From contig CAJNDS010002179.1 in the NCBI GenBank assembly GCA_905221605.1, forward strand, positions 1,231,026 through 1,295,025: 64,000 nt of DNA, in the 5' to 3' direction. Shown piece by piece: positions 40,801 to 52,800 of the stretch. Numbering within the stretch: position 1 is the stretch's first letter; the number at the start of each line of letters is the position of its first letter. The stretch is from Symbiodinium natans. Lineage: Eukaryota > Sar > Dinophyceae > Suessiales > Symbiodiniaceae. The position numbers were made by a program, and so were the translations under genes. The notes beneath the pieces were generated by a model that saw only the letters and a list, made by a program, of their open reading frames with translations, did no database searches and had not been told where the DNA came from.

Positions 40801-43800
40801 CTATGCGCTCTTTGGGATGTCTTTTTTATCCCTTACAATCCAGATCTTGATGTTATTATACGCTTTTGGTCATAGGGTGAAGTAGATGGACCAACAAGCA
40901 AACGACCAATTTAAGAGGAAGAGAAGAAAAACACTGAAAGTCTGAGCCAAAAAGAGCCCAAATCTGCATGGCACAGTGAGCCCTAAACCCGCCTTAATCT
41001 CGTCTGTACAAGCCTGCGTGTCGTAGATGCTGTTGGTTGCATTTCTTTCACCTGTGACGCGTGCCGCAAGCCTCGCCCACTTGTGCCAGCGTAAGAGTCG
41101 AATCCCATTCAACCCCGAAACCCGTTAAACTCATCAAGCTCATTAAACCCAGTACACTAAACCCGAAACCCTAAACCTTAAACCCCAAACCCCAAACCCT
41201 AAACCCAAGACTCAGGGTGTCTGGGCCCTAGGACGAGAGCCTTGGGAGTGTCGGAGGCCTTCGGCCAACCGTTCCGGTTTGCATGTGTTAAGACCCGAAA
41301 CCCAGAGGAGTTAGGGTTTAGGGTTTAGGGTTTAGGGTTCAGGGTTCAGGGTTTAGGGTTTAGGGTTTAGGGTTTAGGCTGACATGGCTACGGCTCAAGG
41401 TTTGGCTACGAGACCCAAATGGGTAACATTTTCCTAATTAGGATCCAGTCTCATGCATTGCTGCTATGGCAGCCAGACAACTATGCGCATGTATTGGATA
41501 TTCCCTTCGGCTCGCCCGCAAACAAGGTCACGATGATGTTGCTCCGCATTTGTGGTCAGCACTGTCTGTGGTGACATGCTCAACTCCTCTTCGTCAGACC
41601 ATTTCGCTTTTCTCGGCTTTGGGACTGGAGGAGGAAGGTCCTCGAAATTGCTCCCCGGGACAAGAACTCACTGGAGATGTTGGGCCGGAGCTTTGTCACA
41701 TCGCCACACAGACGGATGTTGAAGTGGTTTCGCGACCCGATTTCGAGCATATCATGAGTCTTATGCGAGCGTCTCCATGTCCTTGCAAACCGCTCGACCA
41801 GCAGTGTGGAACCATCGGCGCAACTTTTGGCTTCATCGACAAGCGCTCGTGACTTGACGGTTCGTGAACACCCTCATGGTGAGACAGGCGTGGTAAGTCG
41901 AGCAGCACCTCCCCCGTCAACAATCAGTGCTTGTGAACATGGTGAGTTGAATCAGGGTGCCCTTGATCTGGAAAGGTTGAGACAAGATCATAAGAACAGA
42001 AGGCTTGCATTGAAAATGCAGCGAAGGCGTGAACGTATGGGTGCCGGTGCAAGCAGTAATTATACTGCAGATGCAACTTGATGTCAATGAGCTTCGTGTT
42101 GCTAGTCTCTTTTGACTTCAGTGAAAGTGAGGCCAATATTGTTTAGCCAATGAGTGCTGAGCAGTATCTCTGGTGTTGCAAGTCCGGCCCTCAGCTAGTA
42201 CAGCCAGGGGCCCAGATCTGGCTAGTCCGCAAGTCCAGTGGCAAAAAAAGGGTTTAGGCTGAGCCCTTGAAGTTCGAAAGCTCCACAGATCTACACTCCA
42301 AGAAGGTGCTTTCCCAGACCCCTGGGAGGATCCAGAAAAAGTAGAGCCCCCCAAATAGTACCCTATATTTCTATTGGGCCGTTTTTATGAACCTTGAAGG
42401 GGATCCTAAACCCTAAACCCTAAACACTTTAAACCCTGCTCCCTAAACCCTAAACCCTTAAGGCGATCGACTTTCCTCCCAGGCCCGTCCTGAATAAGGA
42501 CTATAATAGGGGGTACCATAATCCCTACCAGGACTGTTACTATCCCTAAACCTTAAACCCTAAACCCTAAATAGGGGGCTAGTCGGGTGGCAAAAAGGAA
42601 GGGGGAACATCCCAACCTGTAGGTCTACACTTGAAGGCGCTTAGGCTGAGGGTTCCGGCACATCCAGGAACGACGTCCTGCCCTTCGCAGAGAATCTTCA
42701 GAGGATGCTCGGCGTTGAAGCTGAGGAACAGGGCTTAAGGGTTTAGGGTTTAGGGTTTAGGGTTTAGGGTTTAGGGTTTAGGGTTTAGGGTTTAGGGCTT
42801 AGGTTTGGTGCCAAGTTGCTACGGCTGAGGGTTTAGAGCATCAGTAATTCTGTGCATGGCAACCTCGGAAGCTAGCTCGGACCCCTGAAAGTCCAAATCA
42901 AGAAAAGAACAGCTGTCAGTTGGGCATCCCTAGCTGCGCCCATGGATCCCTCCCTCCCCCCCAGCCGCCTTTCTCCACGCGAAGAAGCCCAAGGATAGCT
43001 CTGCTTGGCTCAGCCTGTAACGCGTCGAACGACGTGGACGCCATGCTGGGCCAGCGGCTTGTTCGAATCTGCAGGGTCTGGTTGAGGTGTAATTAAGGCT
43101 GATGGCGCCTGAGCTGCCGACGGAACCAAAAAAACAGCGCCCCATGAACCCGACTCACGCTCCCGTATCGCAAAGCACGTGCGCGACAAAGAAGCGTCGG
43201 CTTACCAATGGACATGAGTGAAGGTCGCTTGCGGACAAGTAGAACAAAGCGAACCCTGACCAGCAAGCGGTTGAATACAGCCTGTCTTATCAAGCAGATA
43301 TATGAATGTGCTAGCATAGTAACATAGAAACATCATAACAGAGTAGCAACATAACATAATATCACAACAACAGAACATCATAATAGCAGAGTAACATAAA
43401 AAACAATCATGCAACATTAACAAGAAAATAGTTATTTCATAGTATGATATTGTAGTAAAAGAGCGCTATAAGGTAACAATATAAGTGCATAGCAATACAC
43501 CAATCTAATAATGTACGAACAAAATGATATATTAATGCAAGAATGTAATATCACCATATAATGTTCATATAATATTCATATAATATTCATATAATATTCA
43601 TATAATATTCATATAATATTCATATAATATTCATATAATATTCATATAATATTCATATAATATTATTTCACGATATATCATATCAATTTTAAATGCATTA
43701 ATAAAGATATAACACGATGGTAACATAACAAGACAAGTATATACCATTCTAGGAACATAAGAATATAGTAATATAGTGCTGTTTAAAATACGCTAAGATA

Positions 43801-46800
43801 ATATTTTATTAATATAGTAGTTCAAATATATAGTGATATAAAAACTCTAAAAACATGCTAGTTTAATACCATCATCAAACAATAATAGGTGCATAATACT
43901 GCTAATGTCATATCAGAATATCGTACTATATTCATATACTTCAGTAGTACAAAAACAGAAAAACATACTCTGATAGCACGACAGCAATAAAGTAAGATCA
44001 GAAGACAACAATCAAGTCTTTTAAACAATAAATAACAACAATACTAGTAACAATAGTAGTAATAATCGTAATAATGACAATAGGAATAGTAAGAATTTCA
44101 TAATAATAATCATCATCATCATGCAGAAGCGTCTACAGTCAAAAGTCAAAGAGACCCCCCCCCCCCCCAAAACCCTCCCCCACCCACTTCCCCCCCGCTC
44201 CAAACCCTGAACCATACGGAATCCAAGGTGCCAGTCCTGCTACCCTAGGTGCCAGGACGTGGCTTGTAAGGGTTTCGGGAGCTTAGCTTAGAAGTAAGCT
44301 CTGCCAAAGGTGCATCCCCCATGTCTGCACGCAATCGCGTGGTGTGTGCAAGCTTCAGACGGCAAATGGCATCCAGGTGGGACCTGGGCAACTACTACAC
44401 GGTGGGCGGCTCCGGGCGGGTCATCCCAAAGCAGCCGAGGCACTTGAGCATGGTGGATGTGAGTTTGTTCACTTTGCTCTGATCCTGTCAGAGTGCTAAA
44501 GACTTCGTTCCCTTTCAAACGGTTGGGCCCAGCCGTGCTTAGAAGGGCCACTTTGAGCTTCCCTAAACCCTAAACCCTGAACCCTCAGCGCCGAGTAAAC
44601 CCCAACTCTATACCCTATGTCCGCTTCAGCGCGATCCTGCGGGGAGAGAAGGCCACAGCACACACCCCCATGTGCCGTAAAGCAGGGCCCTGCGCCGACA
44701 GCTGCCCTCTACGTGGCACCCCTTACGGGTAGGAAAGCTCACCTCGAGCCCCCCCAGAAAAGCCGGGCATTCTCTTGGCGACGAGTGGAGAGAACCATTG
44801 CAGAATCCATCAGGGCCCTCGGGTTCAGGCTAAGTGCGGGACTTCTCGGAACTACACTCGATGCATGCCTGTTACCGGGATGTTGTCATTCTTACATCAT
44901 GAGTTTCTACTGAGAATTCAGTGCGATGTATTCATGGCACCTAAGTCGGCACTTGGGAACTTCAAACCCCTTGCACACCCTATGTCGTAGCCCGGGAAAA
45001 GGTGATGGCAGGGGCCCCTAGTGGTATCTCCAACGAGTACTCGCAGCTTGGGGCACCTGTATGCCTAAATCCTAAACCCAAAACCCGTGAGCGTCGAAGC
45101 CATAATCCTCCTTTGAGTGGGGGCGACAAAAAGCCTTGCCCAGGTTTTGGGACATTTTCTATGTTCTCTTATTGGGTTTAAGAGCATCCTATTCAGGAAA
45201 AGATTTTTCAGAGTGTTTTAAGGGCCATCCTAGTTGAGGGTGCTGGGCCCCTCCTTTCTTGCCTTGTGCAGCGCCCTCACCTCGCAAGATCGGGTTTTGG
45301 GCTTTGGTTTAGGGTTTAGGGTATAGGGCTAGGGTTTAGGGGTCTGGCTTGCCTTCAGTCCAGTAGCAAGAAGTTTGGGTTTAGGCTTAGGTTCCATTGG
45401 GCTTTTGATTGCACGTGTGTTGCGTCTTTGTCCGAGCATGCGCTGTTGTAGGGGCCTGTGTTTCCTGGATCCGGCAGGCGTTTCTCATAGCTACCGGCTC
45501 CTCATGCGTCGATCATGAGATGGTCCTGCTGACATCCTTGTTGCGACCGTTTGTGGTCTTTGATCTTGTTTGAACCCAAGACACCTTCCCTGAATAAAGC
45601 CTTTTGAGCCTTTGCCTTCTGCGCAGCACCATCCTGGAAGCCACCGAAGCCTACTGCGCGAAGGCTGGAAGGGGCTGACCTGTGTTTTGGGGTTTAGGGT
45701 TCAGGGTTTGGGGACCCTAAACCCTGAACCCTGAACCCTAAACCCTAATCCCCTAACCCTAAACCCTAAGTTTGGTGTTTAAGGTTTAGCTGACCTGCGT
45801 TTTGGGAGCTGGGCATCGGTCCGCTTCGCTTCGTTGGCGTTGTGTTTTCGGTCCTAGGTAGGATAAGGGGGACCCTAAACAAGAGAACCCTTCTGAAACC
45901 CTCTTCTGGCTCTCTTAAACAGGGAACTTACTGAGAGGGTCTATAGCCCCAAGGGCCCCCCCTAATCCCATCCCCTATTCGGGGCTTGATGTTGAGCCCC
46001 AAGTCAAAGGGTAACGTCATGTTCCGCCTGTAAGCGACTCTAAGCGTTTAAGACGACTTTTTGCAACCAGACCCCTAGACCTTAAGCCCTTCGGGGATCA
46101 TCCGATAGAATTGGAACGATACAGAGAAGATTAGCATAGCCCCTGCGCAAGGAGGACACGCACAAATCGAGAAGTGTACCAAGCGAAAAAAAACCCTGAA
46201 CTGTAATTACAGCCCTATACTTCAAACCATCAGGCTGGGTGCGAGGTGGTCACGGAGTTGACGGACGATTCTGAGGCCCAAGGATTTCGCTGTTGTGCTC
46301 TGCTCGGGGGGGGTGCAGTACCTTGGGAAGAACAATCCCTTGATGTTTGCGCCATTCTGCGCACCATGACGCCTGCAGCCCGAGTAATGATGTCCGAAGC
46401 AGCAAGCCATAGAGGGAAAGGCCGAAACTGCAGTTTCGAGTTTCGGGTTGAGGGATTTGGGCGTGAGAGGGGACACTGGGTCTACGGTGTGTGCTGTAGA
46501 GGAGACACGGGTGTTTTGTGATAAATGCAAACGGAGTATAGAAAGTAAGCAAAGCATTCTTTCCTGCCTCCTGCATTTGTATACTAAGATTCACATGTGA
46601 ATGCCTTCATGATCCTTAATCTTCATGACAAGGCTACAGAATATCTCCAGACATATGTATATATGTATATATATATATATATATCTTTCTACATATGTGA
46701 CATATATATATATATATACGCATCCATACACACTCAATATGTGGCTGAACTGGGCCACTAAGAACATTGGACAGCACCCATATGAATGACAGGACTTGCA

Positions 46801-49800
46801 GGGAAGGCTGCGTGTAAGATGTCGGGGCAGTTCCCCAGACCCCGTTTCTCCTTTTATGCAGGCTGTTGATTCAACGGTTGTTTTTTAGAATGCGGACAAG
46901 GCTTTCCATTATGCTCCCCCTTCTGCATACCCTCCTCCGCAGCCCCCTCGCCCCGCTCCTTCCGTGCACACCTCCCCACACCGCTTGTGTTCCACTCATA
47001 CGGCACGCCTGCTGCACCCACACGCGAGCCGGCAGCCGCACTCACATCAACCACACCCACACCAGCCGCGCCCGCACCACCAAACATCCACCAACACCAC
47101 CGAACCACCCAAACTACCCGCACCCCCACACCACCAACACCAATCCAGTCAGTCAGTAGGAAGGGCCTGTAATTAAAAGGAATACGTAGGGCGACCCGAT
47201 GGTATAGCAACAAGCCCGACAGCAGACCAGAACGCCCAGAATTGATGGTGCTTGAGGAGTTTCGGAGTTCAAGCATGACAAGAAGGTACCAAAAACACCT
47301 AAACTGCAAAGCAGTTGGGCTTAGGCTCAGAATCCACGCTGGGAACCCTAAACCCTAAACCCTAAACCCTAAACCCTAAACCCTAAACCCTAAACCCTAA
47401 ACCCTAAACCCTAAACCCTAATAGCCCTGAACTGACAGGCTGCCCTGCTGGCAGCAGAGGGGGCGGACACTTGGCAGCACGCCAGATGTGTGCGAAAGGG
47501 TTTAGGGTTTAGGGTTTAGGGTTTAGGGTTTAGGGTTTAGGGTTTAGGGTTTAGGGTTTAGGGTTTAGGGTTTAGGGGAGAGAGAGCTTCCAACGCAGTC
47601 ATCCACAGAAGGCCCACTGATGTTTGCAAGGATCTCGCCCTGCTTTGCTCGGCGGCGACCGCTGCAGAGGGTCGAGATCGTGTGGGCGCCCAGCTGTTCG
47701 TCTCTCTATAGGGTTTAGGGTTTCGGGTTTAGGGTTTAGGGTCCTTTGGGGAGCTGAGTCCGGGAGATCGACTGTTCCTGTCGCAGTTCGGGGAGACTCG
47801 AGAAGCAACAACGATTATCCCGGCTTGGCCCCACGTGATGGGCGTGTGTTTTTCAGGAGTTCAACGCGCAGTCAGCATCCGGCAGGGGCTTATCATGCGG
47901 GGTTTCCGAAAATAGGGGTACCCTCTTTTCGGGCGTCCCTTCAAGGTTTTTTTTTCTATTTGGGGTATAAAACTGGTACCCCTGTTTTGGGAAACCCTAA
48001 ACCCTAAACCCTAAACCTAAACCCTAAACCCTAACCCCTAAACCCTAAACCCTAAACCCTAAACCCTAAACCTCTCTGGAGAAGTTCAGGGGTAAGCTTT
48101 GGGATGCCTCAACAAGCTCCCCGGCAGGCGACAGCCTCTCTGTGGACCAGGAGGCATATGCGCCTCGGCCGTACCCTTCATGTCTTATAGGGTTTAGGGT
48201 TTAGGGTTTAGGGTATAAGTCTAAAGTCCTGAAGCAAAAAAAGCCTAAAGTCCTAAACCGAGACCCCATACACTGGTGCCAAAAACCCTAAACTTAAACC
48301 CTAAACCCTATGCCGCTCTCTCATTCGGGTTGCGGCAATGTACTCAATGTACTCGAAGAGTTGCCGAGTTGTGCTTCCTCCGTTCCTCATCTTTCTTAAC
48401 CTCGCTTTCTTCGGTGGGGGGTCCTGGGCTTGCGCATATTCCTTGCTTGCCTTGCGTAGTTTGTTGTTTGCGCGGCATGCTTACCTAGTCGGTGTGGCTC
48501 CTCAAGGGTCTTGCAACTTGGAGCTTGAACACTCCTTCCTCCTCCTCCTCCTTCCCTCTCCTCCTGTTACTGCAACAGCTTGCTGCTTCTGCCAATGATT
48601 CGACTCTCCCTGAAACCATGAACACTCTGTGTTTATGATTGCTCCCGCAAACTTTGCCCGCTTGCCTTGAGGTTATGGCAGTGGCAGAAAGACTCCCCAT
48701 CCCGAAGGTCTCGGTGAGCCTCATCCCAGGCGCAGTTGAGGGACGCATCAACAAAACTCGGCGCATCAGCCTGAACATCCGGAAAGCTTGTCACCCCAGA
48801 GCCCACGCATCATGAGCATCAGCCTGGACAGCCCCGAGCCTCAGGAGCATCAGCCTAAGCATCCGGAAAGCTTGTCACCCCAGAGCCCGCGCATCATGAG
48901 CGTCAGCCGGGACAGCCCCGAGCCTTCAGGAGCATCAGGAGCGTCAGCCTGAACATCCGGAGAGCTTGTCACCCCAGAGCCCGCGCATCATGAGCATCAG
49001 CCTGGACAGCCCCGAGCCTCAGGAGCATCAGCCTAAGCATCCGGAAAGCTTGTCACCCCAGAGCCCGCGCATCATGAGCGTCAGCCGGGACAGCCCCGAG
49101 CCTTCAGGAGCATCAGGAGCGTCAGCCTGAACATCCGGAAAGCTTGTCACCCCAGAGCCCGCGCATCATGAGCATCAGCCTGGACAGCCCCGAGCCTCAG
49201 GAGCATCAGCCTAAGCAGCCGGAAAGCTTGTCACCCCAGAGCCCGCGCATCATGAGCGTCAGCCGGGACAGCCCCGAGCCTTCAGGAGCATCAGGAGCGT
49301 CAGCCTGAACATCCGGAAAGCTTGTCACCCCAGAGCCCGCGCATCATGAGCATCAGCCTGGACAGCCCCGAGCCTCAGGAGCATCAGCCTAAGCATCCGG
49401 AAAACTTGTCACCCCAGAGCCCACGCATCATGAGCGTCAGCCGGGACAGCCCCGAGCCTTCAGGAGCATCAGGAGCGTCAGCCTGAACATCCGGAAAGCT
49501 TGTCACCCCAGAGCCCGCGCATCATGAGCGTCAGCCGGGACAGCCCCGAGCCTTCAGGAGCATCAGGAGCGTCAGCCTGAACATCCGAAAGCCATGTCAC
49601 CCCAGAGCCCGCGCATCATGAGCGTCAGCCGGGACAGCCCCGAGCCGTCAGGAGCATCAGGAGCATCAGCATAAGCATCCGGAAAGCTTGTCACCCCAGA
49701 GCCCGCGCATCATGAGCGTCAGCCGGGACAGCCCCGAGCCTTCAGGAGCATCAGGAGCGTCAGGCTGAACATCCGAAAGCCATGTCAGCCCAGAGCCCGC

Positions 49801-52800
49801 GCATCATGAGCGTCAGCCGGGACAGCCCCGAGCCTTCAGGAGCATCAGGAGCGTCAGCCTGAACATCCGAAAGCCATGTCACCCCAGAGCCCGCGCATCA
49901 TGAGCGTCAGCCGGGACAGCCCCGAGCCTTCAGGAGCATCAGGAGCGTCAGCCTGAACATCCGAAAGCCATGTCAGCCCAGAGCCCGCGCATCATGAGCG
50001 TCAGCCGGGACAGCCCCGAGCCTTCAGGAGCATCAGGAGCGTCAGCCTGAACATCCGAAAGCCATGTCACCCCAGAGCCCGCGCATCATGAGCGTCAGCC
50101 GGGACAGCCCCGAGCCGTCAGGAGCATCAGGAGCATCAGCATAAGCATCCGGAAAGCTTGTCACCCCAGAGCCCGCGCATCATGAGCGTCAGCCGGGACA
50201 GCCCCGAGCCTTCAGGAGCATCAGGAGCGTCAGGCTGAACATCCGAAAGCCATGTCAGCCCAGAGCCCGCGCATCATGAGCGTCAGCCGGGACAGCCCCG
50301 AGCCTTCAGGAGCATCAGGAGCGTCAGCCTGAACATCCGAAAGCCATGTCACCCCAGAGCCCGCGCATCATGAGCGTCAGCCGGGACAGCCCCGAGCCTT
50401 CAGGAGCATCAGGAGCGTCAGCCTGAACATCCGAAAGCCATGTCAGCCCAGAGCCCGCGCATCATGAGCGTCAGCCGGGACAGCCCCGAGCCTTCAGGAG
50501 CATCAGGAGCGTCAGCCTGAACATCCGGAAAGCTTGTCACCCCAGAGCCCGCGCATCATGAGCGTCAGCCGGGACAGCCCCGAGCCTTCAGGAGCATCAG
50601 GAGCGTCAGCCTGAACATCCGAAAGCCATGTCACCCCAGAGCCCGCGCATCATGAGCGTCAGCCGGGACAGCCCCGAGCCGTCAGGAGCATCAGGAGCAT
50701 CAGCATAAGCATCCGGAAAGCTTGTCACCCCAGAGCCCGCGCATCATGAGCGTCAGCCGGGACAGCCCCGAGCCTTCAGGAGCATCAGGAGCGTCAGGCT
50801 GAACATCCGAAAGCCATGTCAGCCCAGAGCCCGCGCATCATGAGCGTCAGCCGGGACAGCCCCGAGCCTTCAGGAGCATCAGGAGCGTCAGCCTGAACAT
50901 CCGAAAGCCATGTCACCCCAGAGCCCGCGCATCATGAGCGTCAGCCGGGACAGCCCCGAGCCTTCAGGAGCATCAGGAGCGTCAGCCTGAACATCCGAAA
51001 GCCATGTCAGCCCAGAGCCCGCGCATCATGAGCGTCAGCCGGGACAGCCCCGAGCCTTCAGGAGCATCAGGAGCGTCAGCCTGAACATCCGGAAAGCTTG
51101 TCACTCCAGAGCCCGCGCATCATGAGCGTCAGCCGGGACAGCCCCGAGCCTTCAGGAGCATCAGGAGCGTCAGCCTGAACATCCGGAAAGCTTGTCACCC
51201 CAGAGACCGCGCATCATGAGCGTCAGCCGGGACAGCCCCGAGCCTTCAGGAGCATCAGGAGCGCCAGCCTGAACATCCGGCAAGCTTGTCACCCCAGAGC
51301 CCGCGCATCATGAGCGTCAGCCGGGACAGCCCCGAGCCTTCAGGAGCATCAGGAGCGTCAGCCTGAACATCCGGAAAGCTTGTCACCCCAGAGCCCGCGC
51401 ATCATGAGCGTCAGCCGGGACAGCCCCGAGCCTTCAGGAGCATCAGGAGCGTCAGCCTGAACATCCGGAAAGCTTGTCACCCCAGAGCCCGCGCATCATG
51501 AGCGGCAGCCGGGACAGCCCCGAGCCTTCAGGAGCATCAGGAGCGTCAGGCTGAACATCCGAAAACCATGTCACCCCAGAGCCCGCGCATCATGAGCGTC
51601 AGCCGGGACAGCCCCGAGCCTTCAGGAGCATCAGGAGCGTCAGCCTGAACATCCGAAAACCATGTCAGCCCAGAGCCCGCGCATCATGAGCGTCAGCCGG
51701 GACAGCCCCGAGCCTTCAGGAGCATCAGGAGCGTCAGGCTGAACATCCGAAAACCATGTCACCCCAGAGCCCGCGCATCATGAGCGTCAGCCGGGACAGC
51801 CCCGAGCCTTCAGGAGCATCAGGAGCGTCAGGCTGAACATCCGAAAACCATGTCACCCCAGAGCCCGCGCATCATGAGCGTCAGCCGGGACAGCCCCGAG
51901 CCTTCAGGAGCATCAGGAGCGTCAGCCTGAACATCCGAAAACCATGTCACCCCAGAGCCCGCGCATCTGCAGCGTCACCGGGACAGCCCCCGAGCCTTCG
52001 AGCATCATGAGCGTCAGGGCCCCTGACTCCCGAAAGCCATGTCCACCCAGAGGCCTCAGCGCATCATGAGCGTCAGCCGGTACCGCCCCGATCCTTCAAC
52101 ATCAGGAGCGTCAGCCTGAACATCCGCAAGCCATGTCACCCCAGAGCCCGCGCATCATGAGCGTCAGCCGGGACAGCCCCGAGCCGTCAGGAGCATCAGG
52201 AGCATCAGCATAAGCATCCGGAAAGCTTGTCACCCCAGAGCCCGCGCATCATGAGCGTCAGCCAAGACTTCCGGAGTCACCTTCTCGACCCCAGGAGCAT
52301 CAGGGAGCATCGACCCCGAGACTCTTGGAGAGCTTTCCAAAGCCCCCGGTCCTCATTGGACGAGGCTTCCCCTGTTTTTGTTCAACCTGTGTGTCAGGCT
52401 GCGAAATCATCGTGTGCAATGGCTAGCAGCTTAGCACATGGTAATTCCAGGTCGTCGTCGCTTGTGAAATCATTCTGGAGGCTTGCTTAGCACATACCCT
52501 TGCGGGTTTGCGTCCTGGTGGGGCCACGTCGCCTTGCGGCTTTAGAGTCCCGGGTGCGCGCGGCAGGCTCGGTCGTCATGCCCTGGATCCACAACGTGGA
52601 CGCCGCCGTGGTGCTGTTCCTGGCAGGAGCTGCCGTAAGCATGTCAGATAGTGGTGGGTGAAGCCTTATATGGGCCTTATTATCTCGTGAGGAGTTGGGC
52701 AGGTGATGCAGAAGTGGTGCGAGAGTGTTTCCGTAACTTTCTTTGCAGGAGAAGCCACGGGAACGGGCCTCTTGAAGGCTCGGAGGGCTGGCGGATGCTT

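Noticed and set aside
48785-52260. CRISPR array
   Set aside because: Direct tandem 94-bp units without unique spacers, in a eukaryotic intron.
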